From Candidatus Tayloriibacteriota bacterium (lineage in GTDB: Bacteria; Patescibacteriota; Minisyncoccia; Phycocordibacterales; PALSA-1337), in NCBI GenBank assembly GCA_026395105.1, contig JAPLZH010000032.1:1-26281 (forward strand): 26,281 nt of DNA, given 5' to 3'. This document shows positions 1 through 7,529 of the stretch, piece after piece (position 1 is the first letter of the stretch; every line of letters begins with the position of its first letter). Below the pieces are notes generated by a model. That model saw only the letters and a list, made by a program, of their open reading frames with translations, was not told where the DNA came from and made no database searches. The translations under genes and the position numbers were made by a program.

Positions 1-165
1 TTGTACTTAAGAGGAAAATATCATTCGGTTCATTCAGAGAGAAGACTGCTGAGACCTTAGCTATACTTCTGTCTGTCTTAATGTCATACAAACAACAGGG
101 CACGATGACGTCTTACTTAAAAGGGGTGTGAGGGGTTACTACCGATAGTAAATATTTGTATTCAC
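1..165. other. Non-coding left edge, nothing recognised
   Basis: This stretch lies downstream of dnaJ and runs to the window edge. I see no open frame of useful length on either strand, no tRNA fold and no clear hairpin with a T-tract. It may hold the promoter or leader of a neighbour outside the window, but nothing supports a specific call. Confidence 0.5.
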
Positions 166-1287
166 CTAAATTCCTTCCTTTTTTAATTCTTCTATGAGCT
201 TTGAGGCGGTTTTTGAAACACGTTTTGGTATAGTAATAAAGATTTTAATCATTAGATCTCCGCGCCTAGCACTGCTGAGGCCGTGCCTTTCATTTAATAC
301 ACCTTTGCCTTTTACGCGTAGAATTTCACCGTGATTTATTCCCTCTGGAATTTTCACTATGAGTGGACCGTCTAGAGTTTCTATAGAAATTTCGTCACCT
401 GTAATAGCTGTAGTTAATTTGATATTCAAATCCATCACTAAATTCATTCCGTCTTTTTTGAAAATATTATGTGGCTTAATATGAGCTCTCACATAGAGAT
501 CACCTGATTTGCCTTTAGAAATTCCCTCGCCGAAGCTATTTAGCTTTACCATTTCACCGCTATCTATTCCGGCGGGAATATGTACTTTTATATCCTCTCT
601 TTTCGTGCGTACTCCCTCACCTTTACATTCAGTGCAAATAACTTCTGGTATCTGGCCAGCACCCTGACAATTTTCACAGACATGTGTGGTCGAAATATTA
701 CCAAAAATAGACCTGCGAACTTCATTTACTTTACCTTTACCTTTACAGACATCACAAGTCTTCATTCCAGTCCCAGGCTTTCCACCAGTTCCTTTACAAA
801 TATCACAGACGGTCGGTCTAGTTAATGTGATAATTTTATCAACTCCGAAAACTGATTCAGCAAAAGTGATTTCTATATCCACTGAAATATCATTTCCCCT
901 CTTTTCATGATTCCTTCCCCCTCGTCCGCCGAAAAATTCTCCGAAAATGTCTCCGAGATCAAATTCAAAACCCTGACCATTTTGCCCTCCAAATCCGCTC
1001 TGTGTAAAACCTGAAAAATCGAAGCCGTTAAAGTCCTGCGCATTAAAACCGCCAGCCCCGTTGTTTGGATTAAATCCGGGACCAGCTGAACCGAATGTAT
1101 CGAACTGTTTTCTCTTTGCATCATCACCAAGTACGCTGTATGCCTCGCTAATTTCCTTAAATTTCGCATCATTTCCGCCTTTCTTATCAGGGTGATATTC
1201 ATGGGCCAGCTTCCTGAAAGCCTTCTTAACATCGTCTTTTGATGCGCTTTTATCTACGCCTAGTATTTTATAATAGTCTTTTCCCAT
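166..1287 (-). CDS. dnaJ: Chaperone protein DnaJ (Hsp40)
   Basis: Co-chaperone that delivers unfolded substrates to DnaK and stimulates its ATPase in the cytoplasm. The 373-residue protein has the full type I layout: a J domain at the N-terminus with HPD at residues 32-34, a long Gly/Phe-rich region to about residue 130, four CxxCxGxG zinc motifs (CDICKGTG, CDVCKGKG, CENCQGAG, CTECKGEG), then the C-terminal substrate-binding beta domains. The frame is open to an ATG at 1338, giving 17 extra residues, but I chose 1287. The J domain begins there in the usual way (MGKDYYKILG), and a good promoter (TTGCAG, 16 nt, TATACT) lies inside the would-be extension and ends 8 nt before this ATG. The gene sits behind dnaK and is separated from it by a hairpin, so it appears to have its own promoter. 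Family assignment is certain; the start is well supported. Confidence 0.97.
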   Translation of the reverse strand: MGKDYYKILGVDKSASKDDVKKAFRKLAHEYHPDKKGGNDAKFKEISEAYSVLGDDAKRKQFDTFGSAGPGFNPNNGAGGFNAQDFNGFDFSGFTQSGFGGQNGQGFEFDLGDIFGEFFGGRGGRNHEKRGNDISVDIEITFAESVFGVDKIITLTRPTVCDICKGTGGKPGTGMKTCDVCKGKGKVNEVRRSIFGNISTTHVCENCQGAGQIPEVICTECKGEGVRTKREDIKVHIPAGIDSGEMVKLNSFGEGISKGKSGDLYVRAHIKPHNIFKKDGMNLVMDLNIKLTTAITGDEISIETLDGPLIVKIPEGINHGEILRVKGKGVLNERHGLSSARRGDLMIKIFITIPKRVSKTASKLIEELKKEGI

Positions 1288-1295
1288 GGCAGAAT

Positions 1296-1323
1296 AGTAT
1301 AGCAAATACAGCGTAGTCTGCAA
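1296..1323 (-). promoter_or_regulatory. dnaJ promoter, near-leaderless
   Basis: On the minus strand TTGCAG is followed after 16 nt by TATACT, and the -10 hexamer ends 8 nt before the dnaJ ATG at 1287. A start site about 7 nt past the -10 would fall at or within 1-2 nt of the start codon, so the mRNA should be leaderless or nearly so. No Shine-Dalgarno sequence is present. Confidence 0.7.
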
Positions 1324-1371
1324 GTTATTCATTGACATCCTAGTAAAGTCAGTGTCTATATATTCAAAGCA

Positions 1372-1402
1372 GAATAGACCAGATTTTTACTCTGGTCTAT
1401 TC
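1372..1402 (-). terminator. dnaK-dnaJ intergenic hairpin
   Basis: A perfect 12-bp stem (GAATAGACCAGA at 1372-1383 against TCTGGTCTATTC at 1391-1402) with a 7-nt loop lies between the dnaK stop and the dnaJ promoter. No clear T-run follows on either strand, so it is not a textbook intrinsic terminator. It may still end or pause dnaK transcription, or protect the 3' end of the dnaK message. The structure is certain; the terminator role is inference. Confidence 0.5.
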
Positions 1403-1440
1403 CGAACACTATTTTAGAATGCTATATTTACTAGCTTAAT

Positions 1441-3372
1441 TTACTTTGTCTCAGCATCTCTCACATTTCCCTCTGGGCCTTTTTGTTCCCCTGCGTTACC
1501 CGTGCTGTTTGCACCAGCACCTGCTTCAGGCTCCGTTCCGCTAGGACCAGCACCCGCCCCTGCGTTACCCCCAGCTTTCTGAATGGCCTCATAAACCTTT
1601 GAAAGTTCGGTGGATAATGCTTCGCTAGCACTTTTAATAACCGCTAGATCTGTGCCAGCCTTTGCTGTTTTAAGTGCAGATATTTTGTCCTCTATAGACT
1701 TCTTAATATCTGCTGGAATTTTATCTCCTCCGTCTTTCAAAGCCTTTTCGGCTTTGTAGGTAAGCTGTTCAGCAGAATTTTTAATTTCTACTTCTTCGCG
1801 CTTCTTTTGATCTTCGACATTTTTCTCTTCAGCTTCCTTTTTCATTTTTTCGATTTCCTCTTTAGAAAGCCCAGAATTCGCCTGAATCTTAATAGAATTT
1901 GCCTTTCCGGTAGCCTTATCCTTTGCCGTGACATTTAGGATACCGTTCGCATCTATGTCAAAGGTAACTTCTACCTGAGGCATACCGCGTGGAGCTGGCG
2001 GAATTCCGTCGAGGATAAATCTGCCGAGAGATTTATTATCAGAGGCCATTGCTCGCTCGCCCTGAACGATATGAATCTCCACTGAAGTTTGATTATCCGC
2101 TGCTGTGGAGAAGACTTGGGAGCGAGAAGTGGGAATAGTAGTATTCTTCTCTATTAGCTTCGTAGCAATGCTACCCATAGTCTCTATACCGAATGAAAGC
2201 GGAATGACATCCAAAAGAAGGATGTCTTTAGTGGTACCAGAGAGGATACCACCCTGAATCGCCGCGCCTACCGCAACCACCTCGTCGGGGTTCACGCCCA
2301 TATGAGGATCTTTGCTGAATAGAGTTTTAACAGCTGCCTGAATAGCAGGCATTCTAGTCTGACCACCCACCATCACCACTTCATTAATCTCATTCATCTT
2401 AAATGGTGAGGCTTCGAGAGCACGCTTAGTGATCATAATAGCTCTGTCTATGAATTCCTGGGAAAGTTCTTCTAATTTCGCTCTAGTCATATTATAGAGG
2501 AAGTGTCGAGGACCATTTGCATCTGAGGTTAAAAATGGAATATTTACCTCTGACTGCACGGCAGTAGAGAGTTCTATCTTTACCTTTTCTGAAGCTTCAT
2601 CGAGCCTTTGCAAAGCGAGAGGGTCTCTTCTCACATCTATTCCAGACTCCTTTTTAAATTCATCTGCTAGGAAATTCACAATCTTTGCATCTATGTCGCG
2701 ACCACCGAGGTGAGAGTCTCCATCAGTAGACTTCACTTCTACAACATCATCACCGACTTCTAGAACGGAAATATCAAATGTTCCGCCACCGAAGTCAAAC
2801 ACTGCTATTTTCTCATCCTTCTTTTTGTTAAAACCGTAGGCGAGCGCCGCTGCTGTAGGCTCGTTTATAATTCTTTTAACATCTAGTCCTGCTATCTTTC
2901 CGGCATCCTTAGTAGCCTGTCTCTGGCTATCGTTAAAGTAAGCAGGTACTGTGATAACAGCTTCAGTAACTTTTTCGCCCAGTCTAGCTTCAGCATCATT
3001 CTTTAGCTTCTGGAGGATCATTGCGGAGATTTCTTCTGGTCTATACCATTTCTCGCCCATTTTTACCTCTATTCCGCCGTTTTCCGATTTTCTGGTTTCA
3101 AATGGGACGTTTTTAATGTCTTTTTGCACTCCCGGTTCATCATAAGTATGACCGATAAAGCGCTTTATTTGGAAAACTGTATTTTTAGGATTCGTTACTG
3201 CCTGTCTACGTGCGAGCTGGCCCACTACTCTTTCGCCGGTTTTAGACTCTGCGACTATAGAAGCAGTAGTTCTAGAACCCTCTGCGTTTTCTAGGATTTT
3301 CGGTTCCCCTGCGTCCATAACGGCTACAGCCGAGAACGTAGTTCCTAGATCTATTCCGATTATTTTACTCAT
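1441..3372 (-). CDS. dnaK: Chaperone protein DnaK (Hsp70)
   Basis: ATP-dependent Hsp70 chaperone that binds and releases exposed hydrophobic peptides in the cytoplasm, working with DnaJ and the exchange factor GrpE, both encoded in this window. The 643-residue length is normal. The ATPase domain starts with IGIDLGTTFSAVAV and contains NEPTAAALAYG and the FDFGGGTFDIS phosphate motif. The linker carries the conserved hydrophobic LLLDV, and the substrate-binding domain includes the GERAMASDN segment. The alpha-helical lid is followed by a Gly/Ala-rich tail (roughly residues 600-643), a common flexible ending. The gene starts 57 bp after the small hypothetical gene upstream. No CIRCE element was found, but a short palindrome lies upstream of the start. 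The dnaJ-dnaK order is as expected, although other genes separate dnaK from grpE. Confidence 0.99.
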   Translation of the reverse strand: MSKIIGIDLGTTFSAVAVMDAGEPKILENAEGSRTTASIVAESKTGERVVGQLARRQAVTNPKNTVFQIKRFIGHTYDEPGVQKDIKNVPFETRKSENGGIEVKMGEKWYRPEEISAMILQKLKNDAEARLGEKVTEAVITVPAYFNDSQRQATKDAGKIAGLDVKRIINEPTAAALAYGFNKKKDEKIAVFDFGGGTFDISVLEVGDDVVEVKSTDGDSHLGGRDIDAKIVNFLADEFKKESGIDVRRDPLALQRLDEASEKVKIELSTAVQSEVNIPFLTSDANGPRHFLYNMTRAKLEELSQEFIDRAIMITKRALEASPFKMNEINEVVMVGGQTRMPAIQAAVKTLFSKDPHMGVNPDEVVAVGAAIQGGILSGTTKDILLLDVIPLSFGIETMGSIATKLIEKNTTIPTSRSQVFSTAADNQTSVEIHIVQGERAMASDNKSLGRFILDGIPPAPRGMPQVEVTFDIDANGILNVTAKDKATGKANSIKIQANSGLSKEEIEKMKKEAEEKNVEDQKKREEVEIKNSAEQLTYKAEKALKDGGDKIPADIKKSIEDKISALKTAKAGTDLAVIKSASEALSTELSKVYEAIQKAGGNAGAGAGPSGTEPEAGAGANSTGNAGEQKGPEGNVRDAETK

Positions 3373-3408
3373 TTTGAATTAAATTAATGTCGACTAATAA
3401 CTAATAAT

Positions 3409-3421
3409 TTCTAATTTAGAA
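3409..3421. promoter_or_regulatory. Short palindrome upstream of dnaK
   Basis: TTCTAA-T-TTAGAA is a perfect 6-bp inverted repeat about 37 nt upstream of the dnaK start. Next to it, on the minus strand, TTATTAG occurs twice in tandem. It could be a regulator site for dnaK, but the sequence is short and AT-rich, it resembles no operator I know, and I could not place a convincing -35/-10 pair here. Confidence 0.25.
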
Positions 3422-3429
3422 AAGCGATA

Positions 3430-3729
3430 TTAATGAGATGGCGCCCGCGTAAACTGAATAGTTAAAAAATTAAAATCTTTAAAAGGTGAAATTATATGAT
3501 CTCCTAGTAGTTTCTTCGGAGCGATTATAGCAGTTTCCGTAAATGGAGATGGCAAACAACACGTAGTCGGAGTAGTGAAATCAGTATTTCCGACTTCTTC
3601 TGTTCTTAAAAGCTTTACATAATACTGTCCTTCCCACTCTAAAACAGCAAAGAAAGCACGAACTAAAGCGCCATCTTTATTAAAGAGGAGCTTTTCGACG
3701 ACTTTTGCTTGTGGGCGATTAATTAACAT
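3430..3729 (-). CDS. Small conserved-looking hypothetical protein
   Basis: A 99-residue soluble protein I cannot assign to a family. There is no signal peptide or membrane segment. The middle (AFFAVLEWEGQYYVKLL) looks like alternating beta strands and is followed by a Pro/Thr/Cys stretch with adjacent cysteines (TTCCLPSP). The gene is supported by a near-consensus promoter directly in front of it and by its tight fit between the Fic gene and dnaK. It probably has a very short untranslated leader and no Shine-Dalgarno sequence. It could be co-transcribed into dnaK. Function unknown. Confidence 0.7.
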   Translation of the reverse strand: MLINRPQAKVVEKLLFNKDGALVRAFFAVLEWEGQYYVKLLRTEEVGNTDFTTPTTCCLPSPFTETAIIAPKKLLGDHIISPFKDFNFLTIQFTRAPSH

Positions 3730-3748
3730 TACATTTTACTACGTTTGC

Positions 3749-3777
3749 ATTATAGCAAAAAATTCAGTTTTCTTCAA
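3749..3777 (-). promoter_or_regulatory. Near-consensus sigma70 promoter
   Basis: TTGAAG, 17 nt, then a perfect TATAAT preceded by TGC (extended -10) on the minus strand. The -10 ends 19 nt before the ATG of the 99-residue gene at 3729, so the leader is only about 12 nt. It may also feed dnaK downstream. Confidence 0.75.
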
Positions 3778-3783
3778 TTTTCG

Positions 3784-4836
3784 TTATAGGAAATAATTTT
3801 TAATTGAAAAATCGAACTGTTCTAAAAATAGTTTTTTCATATATGTAGCATTTTGTAGTTCGTAAAAGATTGTGATGGCCTTTTTATACTCAGTTTCATT
3901 AATATTTCTTAGTGACAGTGGGCAGATATCGTGGGCTATAAAGCAAGCATTAGCGATAATACGCGAGGTTCTTTTATTCCCATCCTCAAATGGCTGAATA
4001 TATGAAATCATAATGAGCGCTATGAGCGCCTTACTCCATGGATCTTTTGCCTTATTTATCTCCAAAACGGCATTTTCCAAAGCTTCCCTGACTTGATGCT
4101 GATTATCTAAAGGTCTATATTGAGTACCTGTAATGCCGACAGCCCTAGACCTCATCCCGTGATTAACACCTAGGCCATCTATAAGTATTCTATGTATATC
4201 CTCTATACTTCTCAAAGAAAGCACTTTAAACTTATCCTTATTATCGAAAATGTAGTCTATCGCTTTTTTATGGTTTAGAATCATCACGGCTTCACCATCA
4301 CCATGCCCTTCCGCCTTCTTATTCTCTTTAATAAGAACCTCTGTGTCTATTAGCGAATAAGTATTACCCTCTATTTTTGAGGATTTCCATGATAGTTCTA
4401 TAGTAATTCTTTCTAGTTCTTTCTTAATTATGGCAAAAGGAAGATCTTTTTTTCGCTCTAAATATAAATTATTTTTTTCTGTTAATTCTTTTATTTCGTC
4501 TTTTTTAAATATTCCGTCTAATTTAGAAAATATCTCTGTTTTAAATAAGATAGCATCTTTGGAGCGAATATCCGGTTCACGAGATATATATTCTTCATAA
4601 TCCATTACCTTTAATAATGGATGAACTCCTCTCATTCTATACGAAACAGATCTACCCTTTCCTTCTTTTTCTATGATTCTAAGATCTGTGAGTACTGAAA
4701 GTTCCCTAGCCACGGTCTCTCTAGATGTCTTATCTACTTCTGATTCTAAAAACTTCACTATCTCCTGGTTTTGCACTGTCTCATTTGCGGTAATAAAATC
4801 AATTATTTTTTTCTGTCTATTTGTTAATTGTGTCAT
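3784..4836 (-). CDS. Winged-helix/Fic-domain protein with altered catalytic motif
   Basis: Fic proteins usually transfer AMP or another nucleotide part onto target proteins. This 350-residue protein starts with a winged-helix DNA-binding domain (about residues 1-70; helices around NRQKKIIDFI and SRETVARELSVL), followed by a linker and the Fic fold. An inhibitory-helix motif of type (S/T)xxxE(G/N) is visible as SSKIEGN at residues 152-158 (Glu156), before the Fic core as in class II enzymes. The core motif reads QPFEDGNKR at 281-289, whereas the canonical form is HPFx(D/E)GN(G/K)R. The catalytic His is therefore Gln281 (codon CAG at 3996-3994), while the anion-binding DGNKR part is intact. Known Fic chemistry uses that His as the base, so ordinary AMPylation should be weak or absent; this is inference. 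The gene has a strong promoter overlapped by a palindrome, suggesting autoregulation. Confidence 0.9.
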   Translation of the reverse strand: MTQLTNRQKKIIDFITANETVQNQEIVKFLESEVDKTSRETVARELSVLTDLRIIEKEGKGRSVSYRMRGVHPLLKVMDYEEYISREPDIRSKDAILFKTEIFSKLDGIFKKDEIKELTEKNNLYLERKKDLPFAIIKKELERITIELSWKSSKIEGNTYSLIDTEVLIKENKKAEGHGDGEAVMILNHKKAIDYIFDNKDKFKVLSLRSIEDIHRILIDGLGVNHGMRSRAVGITGTQYRPLDNQHQVREALENAVLEINKAKDPWSKALIALIMISYIQPFEDGNKRTSRIIANACFIAHDICPLSLRNINETEYKKAITIFYELQNATYMKKLFLEQFDFSIKNYFL

Positions 4837-4847
4837 AATATTAGTTT

Positions 4848-4870
4848 AATTGTGCCATTTTGGAACAATT
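4848..4870. promoter_or_regulatory. Probable operator of the winged-helix/Fic gene
   Basis: On the minus strand AATTGTTCC, 5 nt, GGCACAATT form an imperfect palindrome (8 of 9 pairs match) starting 12 nt upstream of the ATG. It overlaps the last bases of the -10 box and the expected transcription start. A dimeric regulator bound here would block the promoter. The winged-helix domain of the gene's own product is the obvious candidate. The palindrome is seen directly; the operator role is inferred. Confidence 0.5.
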
Positions 4871-4896
4871 ATAGCTCAATTATTAGTATTATTCAA
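4868..4896 (-). promoter_or_regulatory. Promoter of the winged-helix/Fic gene
   Basis: TTGAAT, 17 nt, then a perfect TATAAT on the minus strand, giving a leader of about 25 nt before the ATG at 4836. No Shine-Dalgarno sequence is seen in the leader. Confidence 0.75.
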
Positions 4897-4913
4897 TAAC
4901 TAATATAATGATA

Positions 4914-5300
4914 TCAAATATGTAAAGTATTTTTTACTATTTTTATAACGTCATCGAGGACGAGATTTGATTTTACGATATAGGTAAATACGCCTTTTTC
5001 CATAGCATGTGCTATAAAATCCACCTGCTCTAAGGAAGTGAGCATTATCACATTTGCCGTTTTGCCCCATTCATCTTCGCGGAGTTTTTCTAGTACCTGC
5101 CAGCCATTCATTTTTGGCATTAAAGCATCTAGTAAAATAGCATCTGGATGCTTTTCTAAAATTATTTTTAAACCTTCTTCCCCGTTTGCTGCTGAAAGAG
5201 TTTCAAAGCCTGTTACTGTTAATTTATCCACTAGAACGTTTCTTAGATTATCATCGTCATCTACCGTTAAAACTGTCTTATTTAATTTAATTATATCCAT
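4914..5300 (-). CDS. Single-domain response regulator (REC only)
   Basis: A 128-residue receiver domain with no output domain. All key residues are present: the acidic pocket Asp14/Asp15, phospho-acceptor Asp58 in ILLDALMP, switch Thr88 (MLTS) and Lys110 (YIVKS). It begins 9 nt after the stop of the histidine kinase gene, so the two form a two-component pair on one transcript. With no DNA-binding domain, it must act by protein contact or pass the phosphate on, as CheY- or Spo0F-like proteins do. What it controls cannot be read from the sequence. Confidence 0.93.
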   Translation of the reverse strand: MDIIKLNKTVLTVDDDDNLRNVLVDKLTVTGFETLSAANGEEGLKIILEKHPDAILLDALMPKMNGWQVLEKLREDEWGKTANVIMLTSLEQVDFIAHAMEKGVFTYIVKSNLVLDDVIKIVKNTLHI

Positions 5301-5309
5301 AAAATTTAT

Positions 5310-6635
5310 TTATAAAGTAATAGTAAACGTACTGCCTTCATTTTCCTTCGACTCAAAACTAATATTTCCATTTAACACTTTCACTAATGATTTTATCAGA
5401 TAAAGGCCGAGACCGGTACTTTGACTACTGCTAATATCTCTTACATTATCCGCACGGAAAAGTTTAGTGAAAATCTTATCCTGCTGATTCTTCGGAATTC
5501 CGAGGCCGGTGTCTGCTACGGAAATTTGTTTAGAATTAGCTGTCTCTATAAGGGTCAAAGTGACTGTACCACCTTCTGGCGTGTATTTTACAGCATTTGT
5601 CATAAGGTTTTGTATGATAATGCGTAAAAGTTTCGGATCGCTCTTAATATTTTTAAGTGAATCATTATACTGCTTAACAATGTTTATCTTTTTATTCGTA
5701 ATTTGTGACGCTAATTCACCTAGAATACTTTCAGCTATTAGGGGGACATCCGTAGACTCTAAGTTAACAGAAAGCGTTCCGATTTCGATCCTAGATACGT
5801 TTAGAAGTGTGTCCACGAGGTCTATCATGTCCTGATTTACTTTGTAAATAGTCTTTACATACTCAGTCTGCTTATCAGTAAGCGAGCCGAAATTCGGTGA
5901 TAAAAGCATATCGGAATACCACTTTAATGTAGCGAGCGGTGTGCGAAGCTGATGTGTGGCGAGAGACATGAACTCAGTTTTTGTTTGATCTAGCTGTTTC
6001 TGCTCCGAAATGTCAAAAATAGTAGCTAATCCAGTACGGCCGTCCCCTTTTTTAGCATTTATTTCAAAAACGGAAATTAAAACCCATTTAACTGAGCCAT
6101 TCTTCGTAAACATTCTTAATTCCTCCCTATCTATCGGCATATTAAGTTTATAGTGCTGAAGTATTCGGTCTGCTTTATCTTTGTCCTCTGCTAAGACAAA
6201 CGTAAAAAGATCTTTGCCGACTATTTCTTCAGGAACGACACCGAAAAAACGAAGGGTGGATTTATTCGGTCTTATAATCTCACCATTGTTATTAAGAATA
6301 ATGTATGGAATAGGTGCACTATTATAGAGTTCCGCAAACTGTTTCTCTGCCATGGCTGACTTTATTTCTACATTTTCTATAGCAAAAGCAATCCTAGTCC
6401 TTCCTGTGCTAATTAAATAAAATACTATATATGAGAGAAATCCGACTATAACTAGGAAGACTATTATACTTATGAAGGAGACATCTGTAGATAAAGACTG
6501 GCCAAGTATGTAAATATCATTATTCTCGGAAATATATCTGAATAGATTAAAAGAGAGAAAAATAAAGGCCAATAATAACACTAGTACTAAGAGAGAGATG
6601 AAAATATGCTTAGCTAACAGACTTTTCTTTGGCAT
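5310..6635 (-). CDS. Membrane PAS-domain sensor histidine kinase
   Basis: A 441-residue sensor kinase, partner of the REC protein that follows it. Two membrane segments (about residues 10-31 and 53-75) bracket only about 20 external residues, so sensing is probably not by a large outer domain. A PAS domain (about 98-210) follows, then HisKA with phospho-accepting His228 in ATHQLRTPL, and a HATPase_c domain with the N box (NLMTNAVKYTPEGG), G1 (DTGLGIP), F box (FTKLFRADN) and G2 (TGLGLYLI). All catalytic boxes are intact. An extended -10 (TGT-TATACT) lies just before the gene, so kinase and regulator can be transcribed independently of DUF167 and grpE upstream. The signal is unknown; the short external loop and PAS domain suggest a membrane or intracellular cue. 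Confidence 0.95.
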   Translation of the reverse strand: MPKKSLLAKHIFISLLVLVLLLAFIFLSFNLFRYISENNDIYILGQSLSTDVSFISIIVFLVIVGFLSYIVFYLISTGRTRIAFAIENVEIKSAMAEKQFAELYNSAPIPYIILNNNGEIIRPNKSTLRFFGVVPEEIVGKDLFTFVLAEDKDKADRILQHYKLNMPIDREELRMFTKNGSVKWVLISVFEINAKKGDGRTGLATIFDISEQKQLDQTKTEFMSLATHQLRTPLATLKWYSDMLLSPNFGSLTDKQTEYVKTIYKVNQDMIDLVDTLLNVSRIEIGTLSVNLESTDVPLIAESILGELASQITNKKINIVKQYNDSLKNIKSDPKLLRIIIQNLMTNAVKYTPEGGTVTLTLIETANSKQISVADTGLGIPKNQQDKIFTKLFRADNVRDISSSQSTGLGLYLIKSLVKVLNGNISFESKENEGSTFTITL

Positions 6636-6647
6636 TTTATTGCTCTA

Positions 6648-6656
6648 AGTATAACA
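6648..6656 (-). promoter_or_regulatory. Extended -10 promoter of histidine kinase
   Basis: TGT-TATACT on the minus strand ends 12 nt before the kinase ATG, predicting a leader of about 5 nt. I see no good -35, which is acceptable for an extended -10 promoter. Confidence 0.5.
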
Positions 6657-6678
6657 CAGTCAAATAAAATTTTTCCCA

Positions 6679-6891
6679 CTAGTCTATGGATAGGATTTTC
6701 GATGGAGAATGATGACCGCTTACGATTTTTACTGATTTTCCAGGATTTAAGTCACGGAAAATCTCTAAAATACGAGTATTCGCACGGTTCATTTCTGGTT
6801 TTTCTTTAATAGACACGGAGAAGTGGTCTGGAGATTCCTTAATCACCTCTTCTTTCTTTGCCTTAGTCTTTACTTTTAGCTTTAAATACAT
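6679..6891 (-). CDS. DUF167 (YggU-family) protein
   Basis: A 70-residue protein matching the small DUF167 fold: MYLKLKVKTKAKKEEV at the start, a central NRANTRILEIF helix (usual form 'GxANxaLi') and a VKIVSGHHSPSKIL strand-loop near the end (usual form 'vxivxGxxSrxK'). The family is widespread and its role is not firmly known. The start ATG shares one base with the grpE stop (TAATG on the minus strand), so translation is probably coupled to grpE. It is slightly shorter than typical members of about 90-100 residues. Confidence 0.88.
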   Translation of the reverse strand: MYLKLKVKTKAKKEEVIKESPDHFSVSIKEKPEMNRANTRILEIFRDLNPGKSVKIVSGHHSPSKILSID

Positions 6892-7490
6892 TATTTCTTT
6901 AATTCTCCGACTTTTACCTTCGGAGCGACGATCATTTTGCCATTGTATGTATAGCCTTTCTGAATAATCTGAATTATTTTATTATTCTCTTTCTCGTCTG
7001 TCACAGGAACTATTTCTATAGCTTCATCACGCATTGGGTCAAAACTTTCACCGAGTGGCGAAATTTCCTTTAGGCCCTGCTTTTCTAGGATTCCTTTTGT
7101 TTGATTATAAATATACTCTACTCCTGTGCGCCAGTTTTTATCAGCTTTTTCCCACGCCTCCTTATTTGCAAAGGCCATTTCAAAACTCTGAAGGACTGAA
7201 AGCATTTCCGTCACTACGTCTTCGGTAGCAAATTTTCTATAGTTCAGGAGGTCCTCCTTATCACGCTTCCGTGCATTAAGGAATTCAGCCTTATCTCTCT
7301 GCCAGCCGTCTAAGTATTTTTGTTTTTCATCTACTGCCTCTTTTAGCTTTGCCTTTAGCTTTTTCACAGCCTCAATAGCCGATTCTTCGGCTAAAACGCT
7401 ATCATCTAAGGTTTCATCTGACTCTATAGTCACATCATCAGAAGTGACGGCATCGTCACCTGCTTTATTTACATTTTTGTCTTCATCCAT
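6891..7490 (-). CDS. grpE: Nucleotide exchange factor GrpE
   Basis: GrpE releases ADP from DnaK and so resets the chaperone cycle. The 199-residue protein has an acidic, probably disordered N-terminus (about 1-40), a long coiled-coil helix rich in Lys/Glu (about 40-100, including QRDKAEFLNARKRDKED) and the C-terminal beta wing (GYTYNGKMIVAPKVKV). The gene has its own strong promoter, whose -10 is only 6 nt from the ATG, and it overlaps the DUF167 gene by one base. It lies about 3.5 kb upstream of dnaK on the same strand, so the chaperone genes are near one another but not in one compact operon. Confidence 0.97.
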   Translation of the reverse strand: MDEDKNVNKAGDDAVTSDDVTIESDETLDDSVLAEESAIEAVKKLKAKLKEAVDEKQKYLDGWQRDKAEFLNARKRDKEDLLNYRKFATEDVVTEMLSVLQSFEMAFANKEAWEKADKNWRTGVEYIYNQTKGILEKQGLKEISPLGESFDPMRDEAIEIVPVTDEKENNKIIQIIQKGYTYNGKMIVAPKVKVGELKK

Positions 7491-7496
7491 AGCATG

Positions 7497-7524
7497 ATTA
7501 TATCCGAAAATCCAAAACTGGCAA
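7497..7524 (-). promoter_or_regulatory. grpE promoter, leaderless
   Basis: TTGCCA, 16 nt, then a perfect TATAAT on the minus strand, followed by only 6 nt (CATGCT) before the grpE ATG. Transcription should begin at or next to the start codon. The -35 sits a few bases past the stop codon of the Memo-like gene. Confidence 0.75.
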
Positions 7525-7529
7525 GGATT

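Noticed and set aside
1..165. Possible RNA gene at the left edge
   Set aside because: No cloverleaf, conserved RNA motif or strong stem could be found by eye.
580..1232. Overlapping open frames on both strands inside dnaJ
   Set aside because: They lie in other frames of a complete, well-conserved gene, have low-complexity translations and no start signals.
1288..1338. Longer DnaJ start at 1338 (17 extra residues)
   Set aside because: The extension has no J-domain similarity and contains the -35 and -10 of a good promoter; the 1287 ATG begins the standard DnaJ N-terminus.
3373..3429. CIRCE/HrcA operator before dnaK
   Set aside because: The TTAGCACTC-N9-GAGTGCTAA pattern is absent; only an unrelated short AT-rich palindrome is present.
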